Below are positions 22,241 to 32,699 of a stretch of 64,000 bases of DNA, piece by piece; positions within the stretch are counted from its first letter, which is position 1; the number at the start of each line of letters is the position of its first letter. Below the pieces are notes generated by a model, which searched no databases, was not told where the DNA came from, and saw only the letters and a program-made list of their open reading frames with translations. Both the position numbers and the translations under genes were made by a program. This DNA comes from Rhabdophis nuchalis (taxonomy: Eukaryota; Chordata; Lepidosauria; Squamata; Natricidae), in NCBI GenBank assembly GCA_039707465.1, contig CM077644.1, positions 96,329,375 to 96,393,374 on the forward strand. Reading direction: 5' to 3'.

Positions 22241-23704
22241 AATTAATTAAGATAAAATAAGCAGAGCCATTAAATGGCAAGACATGCTCAGTGATTCAGC
22301 TTTGATTAACAAACGCAACCACTAAACTTAACCACTGGACATCAAAGTTGTCCTTCGTACCCACAGCCCATTACTTTCCATCCGTAATCAATAGAACAAT
22401 TGCATCCAGAACATCCAAGTGATGCCTATGGACCCTCTCATGTTGTTGGGAGATCCGCATACTTTGGCTTTCCATCATGGTTTCTACTAGCAAGGTTTAA
22501 TAACAAATGGGTTTTTTTTAAATAAAAAATGCGCACAGAAACAGAACGGATTAGTTGCCTGCTTTAGAATTACTCAGATATTTGAGAGAAGAAACTATAA
22601 CACCAAGCAGAAAATACACCATACCAAGGTGTGGTATTTGAGAATGTTAATATATGGGCTTCTGAGTGACTCAGACCTCATATGTCTTAGCCTGCACTGA
22701 CTGACAGTAAGGTTGCAATCAAGATTTCCTCTCCTTTTAGCCCTGGAACTCAGCTAAAGCCAAAGGAAGCTTTGATTGCTAGTTAGCTCATATTGGCTGC
22801 CTACTTAACATACCGTCTTTTCTACACCTTCGGCTCACTAAGCCCAACCTGGTCGAGTTCCCCAAAACAGTTCTCGGGCACAGCCTGACTCACACCGAAG
22901 ATAGCAGGGACCAACCTACAAGACACGCCAGTGTCTTCCTTAAGACGAAACCTAACAACCCCCCTCCTGGCTCAGCATGAATCCATGCCTCCTTTCTTGC
23001 CCTGTATTGTCCAGGCCCTCTTTTTTCTTTGTTTAAGGAGCGGAAAGGGGAAGAAAAACTGCACGACCAGCCAAAGCAGCTCAAGCTCTCTCCCCCCACC
23101 CGCTCCTTTAAGGACAGAAGGAGAGAGAGAGAGAACACGGATGCTGTGGATTCCCCTTCCGAAAAGACCCAGCGCTCTTGCAAGGAAACCGACGTCCTTC
23201 AACCCACCGCTGGAAACACCCCCCCCCCCCCGAGAGCGCCTGTGAATCGAGATCAATCCTTATAGCAGAATTCTAAGCACTGAAAAGGAAGAGAAAGAAA
23301 AAAAGAAAGAAGAAGGAGGAGGGGGATTTTTTTCCCTCTGGGCCCCGCCCCTCCTCCCCCCCCCCCCAGACGTGGGAAGCGGACCGACCACCCCCCACGT
23401 TACCCAAGTCACCCTTTTCTCTCTCTCTCTTCCCCCGAGGCGCTTCCACTACTTCGCTCAACAAAGCAGCCCGGGCGCGACCTCCCTCCCGCTCCCCGCC
23501 ACACGGGGGAGATTGCGGGGCGGAGGGGGCTGCGCCTGTCTACGCACGCACACAACACACACACACACATATATATATACAAAAGCAGCCGGCCGAGCTC
23601 GTTCGCTCTTTTCCCGCAGAGGGTTGGTCGCGACGCCCGGGCATAATAAAGAGCAACCGGGTTATGTGTGGAGAGGAGGAGGAGGAGGAGGGAGGAGGGG
23701 AACA

Positions 23705-23710
23705 ACTCAC
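23705..23710 (-). promoter_or_regulatory. FNBP1L: FNBP1L intron 1 splice donor (GTGAGT)
   Basis: The complement reads CTCTGG|GTGAGT, a strong canonical U2 donor immediately after the Trp codon. Confidence 0.85.
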
Positions 23711-23734
23711 CCAGAGCTCCGTGCCCCAACTCAT
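23711..23734 (-). CDS. FNBP1L: FNBP1L (Toca-1) coding exon 1, 8 codons
   Basis: The complement reads ATG at 23734..23732 and then codons for MSWGTELW, followed directly by the donor GTGAGT (23710..23705). MSWGTELW is the start of FNBP1L and its paralogue FNBP1, and the F-BAR proteins continue with DQFD in the next exon. Location in a CpG island and position downstream of DR1 on the same strand favour FNBP1L over FNBP1. The product binds curved membrane through its F-BAR domain and, via HR1 and SH3 domains, Cdc42 and N-WASP, promoting actin assembly during endocytosis. Only this exon is in the window, so domain content cannot be checked here. The boundary is in phase 0. Confidence 0.85.
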
Positions 23735-23931
23735 GGCGACTCCGCTGGCAGCGCAAGCTTCGTCGTCGGCGCTCCTTTGTGGCTCTTCGGGTCGCTTCTC
23801 CTGAGGCTTTTCGGCGCTGGCAGGAACGGCGGCGGCGGCAAGCGACGCACCCCGTCCTTGTCCTCTGGGCAAATCCCCGAGCGGTGGAGAAGCGTCGGCC
23901 CGCTTAGAGCTGGAGAGGGGGTGGTGGGGGT

Positions 23932-23978
23932 GGTAGTAGCAGTAGTAGTAGCAGTAGTAGTAGTAGTAGTAGTAGTGG
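23932..23978. repeat. (TAG)n trinucleotide repeat in FNBP1L leader/promoter
   Basis: GTAGTAGCAGTAGTAG-type units run for about 47 bases with two CAG interruptions. The array lies about 200 bases upstream of the start codon, so it is probably in the 5' leader or core promoter. Confidence 0.85.
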
Positions 23979-24535
23979 CGGCAGAGGCAGCAGTGACCGA
24001 AGCTCCAACTCAGCCTCGCTTCAGGATGGGAATAAGGAAAAAGAGGGGGACGGAGAAGGAGGGAGGGAGGGTAGCCGCGAAGGAGGCTGGGAGAGGGGCG
24101 GGCTCGGCCACCGCAGCCGCTCCTTAGGGAGGCCCGGGGATTAGGCGCGAGGCGAGAACTGGTTCCTTCGCTGCTGCTGCTGCTGCTCGCTCACTTGCTG
24201 GCCGCCCGCCGCTGGCCCGCTTACTGCCACGGCCGCCTTCACGCCTCGCGAGCTGCAGGAGGAAGAGGGCAGGCTCTCCGTGGGGAGGGAGGGCTCCGAA
24301 GCCTCTGGGTTACTACAGGTGAGGAACTGCCACCTTTCCGCTCTCTTCCGCTTCAGAAACGCCAAGCACACAAACACGATTTGCAAGCGGCGCTACCCCG
24401 GTTCCTGATTCCGTGCGAGTAACACATTAAAAAAAAGAAAATCGAGCGTCCACGTGTCCGACAGTAACGTGGGAGCAGTTCGTCAGGATAAATCGTGGTC
24501 CCCTTTTCAGAAGGCTACAAAGCAAATCTATGACA

Positions 24536-24612
24536 ATTCGCCATGGCCAACTTCACCATCGCGAACTTGCCACAGTCAACTTGCCACGGCCATCTCACCA
24601 CAGGATAATTCC
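24536..24612. repeat. Degenerate short tandem repeat (GCCATGGCCAACT-like)
   Basis: Several imperfect units of the type CGCCATGGCCAACTTC, CGCGAACTTGCCAC and AACTTGCCACGGCC occur in a row. Confidence 0.45.
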
Positions 24613-24773
24613 CTGCGGGATAAGAGTTTCACTAATACCAAAGACATGGTGAAATAGAATCATGAAAGAAAGGATGCAAAAGGAGGGAACAGAATGGCAA
24701 AACTTAAAATAATTTTTATTTATTTTAAATAATTACCGGTATATAGAATTGTTAAATTGCCCGGCAGCAAGTT

Positions 24774-24935
24774 AATAATAATAATAATAATAATTTAATT
24801 TTATAACCCGCTCTCTCTCCCCAAGGGGACTCGAGGCGGGGCACAGGCAATTAAAAATACAAAGAACAAAGTACAGAATACAAACTACAAAATTAAAAGT
24901 AAATTAAATTATTCCTGCGCTAAAACCCATAGTTG
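24774..24935 (-). mobile_element. L2 3' end fragment
   Basis: An (AAT)n tract is followed by TTTATAACCCGCTCTCTCTC and GGCGGGGCACAGGCAATT, the antisense L2 tail seen in other copies. Confidence 0.8.
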
Positions 24936-25734
24936 TCCCCATTCCCAGCTAAGGATGCTTGCATTTTTGCAGAGTTGTCTTAAGTGGCCTCATATGGTTT
25001 CTTTCCTTTTCTAGTTAGCAGGTTTTGGACTCTGGTTTTATTTTGGTGTATTAAACGAGACCATTCACACAACTGAATTCTTGAGTGGTTAAAGACATTC
25101 TCGACTACTTCTCATTCCTTTTCTTCCTTCCTTCCACTACTATTTTATTGTTTTGGCCGCACTTCAGAATGTGCATATTCATGTTTTTAGATACACATTA
25201 AAAGAAGAGATGGAATTCAGTCCAATGTACACTTTACAAAAACCAGGCAAAATTGCCTGTCTGAAGGCCAAGAATATTTTATAGCTGCTGGAACAAAATA
25301 AGATAAATAATTGTCTGCTAATTGATGCTTCAAGTATAGAAATTATAGCCTATCACAGTTAGCCCCTAGTACATCTAAAAGTGTCCTAAATGCTTTAGGC
25401 AAGATAAACAGGTTCCTATCTAAATTGGCTGAAACCTTGCCTTGGAAACTTTACCTTTGTGTGTGCATATATGTAAGTGTGTGTGTGGTAGTGGTGGGAT
25501 TTTTTTGCAATAGTTTGCAAACTGGGACGGTACCAAGCACTGAATATAATAAGGGTTATTTACAGGAAGCAGTAAATTGCTGCTAATATTAATGGGGTAA
25601 TGAAATGTTTGCAAGAAAACAAACTCAAAGACTTCCTGGAACTCCATAGCTTTTCACAATTGCATGTCTGAATAATCGACGTATAAGGTATTGCTCCTCA
25701 CAAGGTGTGTGCCCTCTTTGACTAGTGGAACTAT
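24936..25734. other. Intergenic stretch, little recognised
   Basis: No gene was recognised. A possible hAT-like start (GTAGTGGTGGGATTTTTTTG) occurs near 25488 without a partner. Confidence 0.4.
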
Positions 25735-25857
25735 TGACTATATATTTATCTTATATATTTATCTTTGTATTTGTGTGTTTTTAAATTTCCTGCACGCCGC
25801 CCTGGGTCCTCTGTGGAGAAGGGCGGGATATAAATTTAAATAAAATGAAAAAAAATG
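25735..25857 (+). mobile_element. L2 3' tip
   Basis: TTTCCTGCACGCCGCCCTGG followed by GAAGGGCGGGATATAAATTT and an A-rich end is the L2 tail in sense orientation. Confidence 0.85.
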
Positions 25858-26050
25858 ACTAAAGAAGTTGAAAGCGGTGTAACCATGTAACCATTCTGTG
25901 TAAATAAAAAATAAGTGCCATAATCTAATTTGATGGGATCCAGAACTGATATAATGCATTTAGAATATAAGGGGAGGTGACTGAGAGGAGGATAGGATTT
26001 CTGCATAAATCTGTGGGTGAAGTGAGAATATATGGTTGGAAAAATAAGGA

Positions 26051-26290
26051 CAAGGTAAACTCCCATTACTTGCCCCTGCTCCTGCCCCCTAGCTGTTCAA
26101 AAAGCATGCAAATGAGAGTAGATAAACAGGTACCACTTCAGTGGGGATTTATTTATTTTATTACATTTATATCCCGCCCTTCTCCACAGAGGACCCAGGG
26201 CGAAGGTACTAACAGCATTCTATGCACCTGAGGATATACTCATGCTGGCCACATGACCACAGAAGTGCATTCACACAATGCTGTTTCCCT
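26051..26290 (+). mobile_element. Squamate tRNA-derived SINE, 3' part, split by L2 tip
   Basis: It contains CTCCCATTACTTGCCCCTGC and GGTACCACTTCAGTGGG on the left, then AACAGCATTCTATGCACC and GCTGGCCACATGACCACAGA on the right. These are the middle and 3' parts of the SINE seen more completely at 29068. The two halves are separated by a 57-bp L2 tip. Confidence 0.75.
26147..26203 (-). mobile_element. L2 3' tip inserted in SINE
   Basis: ATTTATTTTATTACATTTAT then ATCCCGCCCTTCTCCACAG: antisense L2 tail interrupting the SINE. Confidence 0.8.
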
Positions 26291-26326
26291 GGGTTAAGAA
26301 ACAGAGATGAGCACCACCCTCTAGAG

Positions 26327-26451
26327 CAGGGGTGGGCAAACTTTGCAACTTTAAGTCTGAAGGACTTCAGCTCCCAGAATTCAAAGCTGGCTGGAGAAGT
26401 CTGGGAGCTGAAGTCCTTCAGACTTAAAGTTGCAAAGTTTGCCCACCCCTG
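26327..26451. mobile_element. Near-perfect palindromic hAT MITE with 8-bp target duplication
   Basis: It starts CAGGGGTGGGCAAACTTTGC and ends with the inverse. Arms of about 55 bases meet near AAAGCTGGCTGGAG. CTCTAGAG flanks both ends (26319..26326, 26452..26459). It is a close relative of the palindrome at 18957. Confidence 0.9.
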
Positions 26452-27072
26452 CTCTAGAGCCAGACCCTACTAGACTAGGAAAGCTTTACCCTTTTTACAT
26501 TTACTTAGCAAAAGAGGGGATGATACCTGTTGTGATATCCACTATATGTTCTCTATGAGTAGCTCCCATTGACTTTGAAATACTCAATTTTCAAGTAGGG
26601 ATTGAGGTCTTTTAATATCCTGCGATTGTAATATGACTGTTTTCCCCTTATTATGTTAACAGAAGTGCAGCAGTCAGAGGGAAAAAATTCTTGATACATT
26701 GAAGAGGCAATCATTTGGCTTCAGCAGGTGATAAACACTTGGGGTGGGGTGGGGGGAAATAAAGAAGAAATTTTCTGGAAAGAAATGTTAACAGTTTAAA
26801 GATTGGGTACTCCTTTGTTATAGTATTTGGTGATTAAATGTGGAATCTCCAGCTAAAGGAGGGGAGGTGTGAAGAAGGGGGAGAGTGTAGAGTCCTCATA
26901 CATCAGGAAGTGACACAGGTCTTCACTCCCCCAGAATCTCTGAAGCCCTTATCTGGCATCTCCCAAGAGAATGCAGGCAGTTTGGTGAGATTCTTGTATA
27001 CAAATATGCAACAATAAAGTTGTTCAATCTACTCGTATCATTCTGGTTTTTTCTACCTGGCATTAAATGTTA
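26452..27072. other. Intergenic stretch, nothing recognised
   Basis: No gene or clear repeat was recognised. Confidence 0.4.
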
Positions 27073-27485
27073 TACAGGTTATGACTTATGCGTGAACACA
27101 GTATTACAGTTGTAAGTCATGGCACTCATTAAGTGAGTCACCACATGACTCTGCCTGATTTTAAAACCTTTTTTTGCAGTCGTCATTAAGTGAGCACCAT
27201 CGTTGTTAAGAGAACACCGCAATCGTTGCACAAACCGTTTTTTTTCAGTGAATGGCTTTTCCTGGAAACTGGCAAAAAAAAGCCCAAAATTGTGATCATG
27301 GGACCAGCGAACTCTGCAAAATCTCATAAATATGAGACAGTTGCCAAGCTCCAAAAATACAATCACATAATCAGAGGGAGAGAGGGTTTCAGCCCTCAGA
27401 ACTTTGAAAATGGGTCATGAGTAGCTTTGGGAAGTGCTTCAGAATACTTGCTAAATAATTGATGGTTAAGCAAGGACTACCTGTA
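27073..27485. mobile_element. TA-flanked MITE (CAGGTAGTCC family)
   Basis: Left end TACAGGTTATGACTTATGCG, right end GCAAGGACTACCTGTA, with family interior blocks such as GCAGTCGTCATTAAGTGAGC. Confidence 0.8.
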
Positions 27486-27488
27486 AAT

Positions 27489-27624
27489 CAGGGATGTCAA
27501 ACCTACTTTGTCAACGGCAGTATCACGGGATGTAATGGGACTTTTTCCCCTTTTGCTAAAGTGGGTGTGGGCGTGGCCAGCGTGTGACGCATCCGGTCCA
27601 CAGGCTGCGAGTTGGACAGCCCTG
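27489..27624. mobile_element. Short hAT MITE with 8-bp target duplication
   Basis: It starts CAGGGATGTCAAACCTAC and ends AGTTGGACAGCCCTG, which is inverted to the start. CTGTAAAT flanks both sides (27481..27488, 27625..27632). The left duplicate includes the last bases of the MITE at 27073, so this hAT landed at that MITE's edge. Confidence 0.85.
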
Positions 27625-28019
27625 CTGTAAATGAAAGGACAAATAAAGCATGTGTATCATTTCAGGTGGATTGTCAGTATGAAAGAGAGGTAGGGTTGAC
27701 TCAAAAAATGATAACTAACAGGCTTGCAAAACAGGCAAATGAACACGTGGTGGATGGGATTTTGGCACAGAGTTTGAAACACTCCAGTTAGCTTGAGAAC
27801 ACACTGTATGAGGTAATGTTGAGTCAGGCAGTTAAATCACCATTTCTCTTTGACATTTCTAGTGTTAACCTATAGACAGCGTAGCTGTTGCTATAGATGT
27901 AATTAAATGTGCCCAACATTTGCCCTGGACTTCATAATGATTCCTATCAAGTCATTGATAAAGTAACTTTCACATTTGCAGCAAAACTAACCTAGATGTC
28001 TTTGTCACATTATCTAAAA

Positions 28020-28205
28020 CAGTGGCCCCCAACCTTTTGGGCATCAGGTACTGGTTCCAAGAAGAGAGATTTTTCCACAAACCAGAAGGTGTGGTTTTGT
28101 GTGCTGCCTGTATCTTGCAGATGGGGTTTTGGTTGTTTTTGCAGACCGGTTTCTGGCAGGCCACAGACCGGTGCCAGTCCATGGACTGGAAGTTGGGGGG
28201 TCCTG
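28020..28205. mobile_element. hAT MITE (CAGGGGTCCCCAACC family)
   Basis: It starts CAGTGGCCCCCAACCTTTTG and ends GAAGTTGGGGGGTCCTG. ATCTAAAA and ATCTAAAG flank it (7 of 8 match). Interior: CAGACCGGTTTCTGGC and CCACAGACCGGTGCC. Confidence 0.85.
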
Positions 28206-28258
28206 ATCTAAAGGACCATAACTAATTTATTTAATTTTGTGCATTGTATATCCTAACT

Positions 28259-28577
28259 CAGGGGTTCCAACCCCCGGGCCGCGGACCAGTGCCGATCCAT
28301 GGCTTGATAGGAACCGGGCCGGGGAGGAGGGAGGAGGGAGCAGGCCCCTGGGCAGAGCATGCGCTGGGGGCAGGAGAGTGCAAGTGCAGCCGCTCGCGCC
28401 GTTGGGGGCCAAGAGGGGCGAGGGAGCCGACTCACCCCTCCCCCGCGCGCGCATGCACCACCTGTTCCCCCTCTCCCCCCGCTCCCCCTCTACGCCGGCC
28501 AAGCCATGCCCAACAGTCCACGGAATTTTCTTTAAAATGAAACCAGTCCCTGGTGCCAAAAAGGTTGGGGACCCCTG
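28259..28577. mobile_element. hAT MITE (CAGGGGTCCCCAACC family), perfect duplication
   Basis: It starts CAGGGGTTCCAACCCCCGGG and ends AGGTTGGGGACCCCTG. TCCTAACT flanks both sides (28251..28258, 28578..28585). It is in opposite orientation to the copy at 28020. GC-rich interior, no coding capacity. Confidence 0.9.
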
Positions 28578-29067
28578 TCCTAACTAATGCAAATAAGAAA
28601 TAAAAGATTTCACTAGTGTCAAGTGACTCAGAAAAATGAACACTGCACCAATTGTGCCAGGAGCACCCATCTTTAATTGTCCTTCAGGATTGCAACTTTT
28701 GGGCACAAGGTGTGATTAAGGCACACTGAAGTTCCAAATGTTTATGACACATTTGTTTTTAAAATGATCTGCCTTAGTATCTAAATGTAGTCCAGAGGCA
28801 AGCAGAGACAAGGCTGAAGGCTTAAACTTTGCTGTGAATCATTCAAATTTCCCGTGTTATTTTTTAAAATTAGAATAATCTTCGAAAAACGTAAGATAAG
28901 AGGGAATGAGATGACACAATTTTTCTGGTATGAAGCATGCAGTCATTCAGAAGAAACACTGTAAATTCCAGTCTTTGTTTTATTGTCATCTTTTTTTTTC
29001 CTGTGGAGGTCTGAAAAGTAACTTGGTTTGCATGAAGATATATTGAATGATTAATTTGTTGATATAA

Positions 29068-29266
29068 GGGATGCAGTGGTTCAGTGGCTAAGACACTGAG
29101 CTTGTTGATCAGAAAGGTTGGCAGTTCAGCAGTTCGAATCCCTAGCACTGCATAATGGAATCAGCTCCCATTACTTGTTCCAGCTTCTGCCCACCTAGCA
29201 GTTCGAAAGCACGTACAAATGCAAGTAGAAAAATAGGGACCACCTTTGGTGGGAAGGTTCTCAATA
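29068..29266 (+). mobile_element. Squamate tRNA-derived SINE
   Basis: It starts GGGATGCAGTGGTTCAGTGG (box A region) and has GCAGTTCGAATCCCTAGC (box B). Then come CAGCTCCCATTACTTGTTCC and GGGACCACCTTTGGTGGGAA. The 3' end is truncated after this block. This is a common SINE of snakes and lizards. Confidence 0.9.
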
Positions 29267-29689
29267 CAAGCAGGAGAAATAATGGGCTTCAAGATCATAA
29301 ATAGATACACAGCGAGAATGAAAAACTTCTAATGGTGAGCAAAGAATAGGCGTCCTTGAGGAACAAATTTGCCTTTCAACTTTGCATTTCTGCATACCGA
29401 GCTGGAGTAAACCTCATAAAGTAAGGAATGTAAAATAAGAACGTTAGTAACTTGGGAGGAAGATTTACTAAGAAAAACAACACACTTTGCTGACCAATTA
29501 AATGAAGTATGCACTGGGGAAAGCTAAATTCCCTCGAAGGCGATAGTTAGGTGCAGAATGTGACAAGCTGTAGTGTGACTCCTACAAATAAACAGGTTCA
29601 GGACCAAAACATCTCTGAAATTACTTTTAAATTCAACCACAATCACTCCAAGCACATGCTAGTTTTTTCTTTTTTTCTTTTCTCTCTCT

Positions 29690-29790
29690 TTTTGTTTCTG
29701 TTATAATTTTGCATCAGTGAAATTAAAACCAATTTCATTGTAATTTTAGTACAATGACAATAAAGATTATTATTATTAATATTAAAACAT
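29690..29790 (+). mobile_element. LINE 3' tail (unresolved lineage)
   Basis: CAATTTCATTGTAATTTTAG then TACAATGACAATAAAGATTA and (TTA)n is a well-known 3' tail of a vertebrate LINE family. The upstream pyrimidine tract (29660..29690) may belong to it. Confidence 0.55.
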
Positions 29791-29964
29791 TAAAGAAACA
29801 GAAGACTCGAGATAATTTCATCCATTTCTTTGTTCATTTAATTCTTAATTCCTTGCTGTCTCTCCTTTGCTCTTTGACGCATTCTTACATAAGTTTTTCT
29901 CACACTCTTTCTCTCTTCCTACTGCTGAGGAGAACGTTATGTGCTATCTTCTAAGCACCTAGGT

Positions 29965-30395
29965 CAGGGATGGCGAACCTTTTTGTTGTTGGGTGCCAAA
30001 AATGCGAGGGTGCATGCGTAATAGCGTGTGTGCGGGCCAGCACTCATAATGCAAAGAGCCCCCCACATGCACATGTGTGCACAACCTCCCACACAATCCC
30101 CCCCCCCCCCACGCGTGCCACACTGCTCGCCTCCAAGCTGAGCTTGGTATTTCCTCCAGGAGGCTGGGGGAGGCATTTTCACCCTCCTCTGGCTCCAGGA
30201 AAGCCTCCAGAAATGAACTTCCGATAGGTGTTTTTGCCCTCCCCAGGCTAGGATAGCCTGGGGAGGGTGAAAACGGCCTCCCCCGGTCCTCTGGAAGGGC
30301 AAAAATCATCTGGCTGGCACGCACATCTGTGCTGGAGGTGATGGCTCGGGTGCCAGCAGATATGGCTCACGCGTGCCACAGGTTCGCCATCGCGG
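29965..30395. mobile_element. hAT MITE (CAGGGATGGCGAACC family)
   Basis: It starts CAGGGATGGCGAACCTTTTT and ends ACAGGTTCGCCATCGCGG. ACCTAGGT and GCCTATGT flank it (6 of 8). The interior is GC-rich with a small palindrome around CCAGGCTAGGATAGCCTGG near 30243..30262. A related copy is at 44219. Confidence 0.8.
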
Positions 30396-30420
30396 GCCTA
30401 TGTGCTTGGTGTGGTTGGGT

Positions 30421-30910
30421 TTCTTTTTTTTTTTTAATAAAACAATTTTTATTGGTTTTTACAATATATATAGGAAAAAGGGTTTATAGGGTATATAATA
30501 ACATTTTAGTGGCTTCCATGTCGGGGGTGGTGGTCACCTCCGATGCTTCGTACAAATACAGCGTAAAAAAAAGAGCAAGTGGCAAAAGATACATATATAT
30601 CACATTATATAATTCATACATTCAATCTTTTGTTTTTTCTTACCATCCCTTTTCACGAATTACAGTAATAATTTCAAAGTAAACTCATTTTTGAGATCTC
30701 AGTCTTTGCTATTGTTTCTTCTTCCTCCTTCCCGCCGATGGGCAGAGCCGTGACCCCTCCCGCTCCCGCTTCTTTGTCCCCTAGGAGTAAGGAGTGCTTC
30801 TTAAGAAAGGCCTCCGCCTCTCCTATTGTTTTAACTCTAATTCTGCCCCCCTCCCAGAAGACCAACATTCCTTCAGGCATTAACCACTTGAACCAAACTC
30901 CGGTGTGGTG
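30421..30910 (-). mobile_element. L1-like element ending in ORF1-type C-terminus plus poly(A)
   Basis: The poly(T) at 30421..30436 is the poly(A) tail in complement. The complement frame reads GVWFKWLMPEGMLVFWEGG, then RIRVKTIGEAEAFLKKHS, ending KTEISKMSLL. This resembles the C-terminal domain of squamate L1 ORF1 proteins, not ORF2. A roughly 240-base 3' UTR separates it from the tail. The second copy at 58852 shares the same order. 5'-truncated. Confidence 0.65.
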
Positions 30911-32184
30911 TGGGTTTCTTCTGTGGCTCGCCTGTCTTCCTCATCATTTGCCTAACCTTTCCACTTGGTCTGTTTTCATCTCAGCCTAAACAAGTGTGCT
31001 GTTCCAGATTTTTCAAGAGTTGGTTATCACCAGGATACACACTGATTAGTTCTTTTGTATGTTGACATTGTTTGGCAACTTTCTGTTTATAGTGGCACAA
31101 TGCTTATGTTTCATGTGATGCTGATGGCTCCAGTTTGCAGTACAGGCAGTGAAGAGGAAATGGTACAACTGCTCCACCAACCCATCCCTTCCCCATACGT
31201 GTTGGATCTCCTTGTTTCCCTTCCTCCTTTATAGACCACAACAATTAATCAAAAGAGGTATGAAAGGGTAAGGAAAGTTTTACCTGGAAGGGGGGAGGGC
31301 AGAAGGAAAATGTCATTTCATCTTCCCAGAGAAACCTGCTGATGAGTCATTACATATAAAAAGAGAAGCTTACATTCCTGATCAAACAGTTCCTAGATGC
31401 TTCCTGCTGATAAAAAAAATAATTGAGATTCAAGAAACTGGAAATGCTTTGTTTATTAGCCTGAATACAATCATTACCTAATCCAAAATATGGTGTTGCA
31501 ATTTCTGAAGCTAAGCCAAACTTTCCCAGCGTAGTGCTGTTCCTCTATATTCGAATGTAATACAATTCTCAAAAATGCATAGATTATTTCAGTAAAACTG
31601 AAAGAGTCCAAGCACATTGCTTTTTCCCGTGAAAGCTAATTCCACGCAGCCAAATGTACAATATTTTCTTTGAAACGCAGAGTTTTTATTCAACCATTCG
31701 TCTCTCACCTTCAAGTTACAGCAAATTCTCCACCAAACAACAAAAAACAATCAGGTACATTAAAAGGGCATTGACTGTCCGATATCACCTCAGCATCCAT
31801 TTAAATAAAGGTAGCATGTAACGCTAGTCACCATGATTATTTGTGATTCAATGCCTCCAGTTCCTGTTTCAGCAGATAAGACCTTGTTACTTGGATAACA
31901 CTAAACAAAGAAAGGAGGAAAAGACCTGTCCCCAAGGTGCAATCAAGAGAGACAATTAAACCTCTGACCAAAACTGCCAGCCAATTTATTTGACCTCTAC
32001 TTTATCTGATAGGCCAAGCTGATCATAGCAATGCTAATTCCCCTCCCTTCTTCTTCCTGGTAGAATTAACTCTCTCACCCACAACTGGTTGTTCAGTTGT
32101 CTTGCCGGGATCAAACGGCCCCCCTCTGCTAACTCACAAGCAAGCCCCATTCTAATCCAAAACAGTGGTATCATCAAACTTTTG
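30911..32184. other. Intergenic stretch, nothing recognised
   Basis: No gene, RNA gene or clear repeat was recognised in about 1.3 kb. Confidence 0.45.
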
Positions 32185-32197
32185 TGTACTAACACAA

Positions 32198-32670
32198 TTT
32201 TTTTATATTTTTGTTTTATTTTCCATTTTCAAAATATATGACAACATATATACTATTACATAGCCAACATCATATTGTATTATTAAATGTTTACATCGTT
32301 TCATTTTACCATCAACTCCCAGGAAACAATTATTGGCTCTTCTGCTCTCCATACACCATATTTGTGCCTTATCCATCATTTTCTTCCCCCTCTCTCCTCC
32401 TCCTCCCTACCTTCTTTCTTCCCTCTGTCGCCTCTCCCTTCTCTACTTCCCCTTCCTCTCTCCTTCTCCTCTCTCCCCTTTCCACTCCTCCTTTCTCTCC
32501 TCCTCTTCCCCCTCCTTGCCCTCTCTCCTTTCCCTCTCTTCTTCCCTTACCTCTCTCCTCTACTCCACACTCTTCATCTCATTTACTTGGTGTATTTCAG
32601 CCTCTGAGCCAGCTCTATTTTATGTTGATGGTTATTATAATTTCAGATTCAAGGTTTATCACTTATTTTT
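32198..32670 (-). mobile_element. Retroposed LINE 3' end with 13-bp target duplication
   Basis: TGTACTAACACAA occurs on both sides (32185..32197 and 32671..32683). A T-rich start (poly(A) in complement) and a purine-rich complement tract (pyrimidines at 32380..32560 on the given strand) are typical of L1 3' UTRs. No coding part is retained. Confidence 0.65.
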
Positions 32671-32699
32671 TGTACTAACACAAATTTTGTGTACTAAGC

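Larger units (their letters stand above)
1..23710 (-). other. FNBP1L: Presumed FNBP1L intron 1 (partial, start of intron at 23710)
   Basis: The GT donor at 23710..23709 opens an intron whose acceptor was not found in the window. By eye I did not see the expected second exon (a DQFD-type F-BAR start) on the complement strand. The stretch is therefore annotated as intronic and contains the mobile elements listed separately. Confidence 0.6.
22930..24420 (-). promoter_or_regulatory. FNBP1L: CpG-island promoter and 5' leader of FNBP1L
   Basis: Sharp rise in GC and CpG compared with flanks, with many purine- and pyrimidine-rich stretches, G/C runs, an (AC)n/(AT)n patch near 23553..23580 and a (TAG)n array. 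No TATA box is evident. The first coding exon lies inside at 23711..23734. Transcription runs leftwards; the start site is probably between 23.8 and 24.4 kb but cannot be fixed from sequence alone. Confidence 0.7.

Noticed and set aside
22890..23272. Possible divergent gene opposite FNBP1L
   Set aside because: Frames on both strands are compositional, and no splice donor or conserved start peptide was found on the plus strand.
23372..24127. 251-codon frame across the FNBP1L CpG island
   Set aside because: GC-rich low-complexity translation (poly-Val, Arg/Gly) with no domain. It runs antisense to the gene and is explained by composition.
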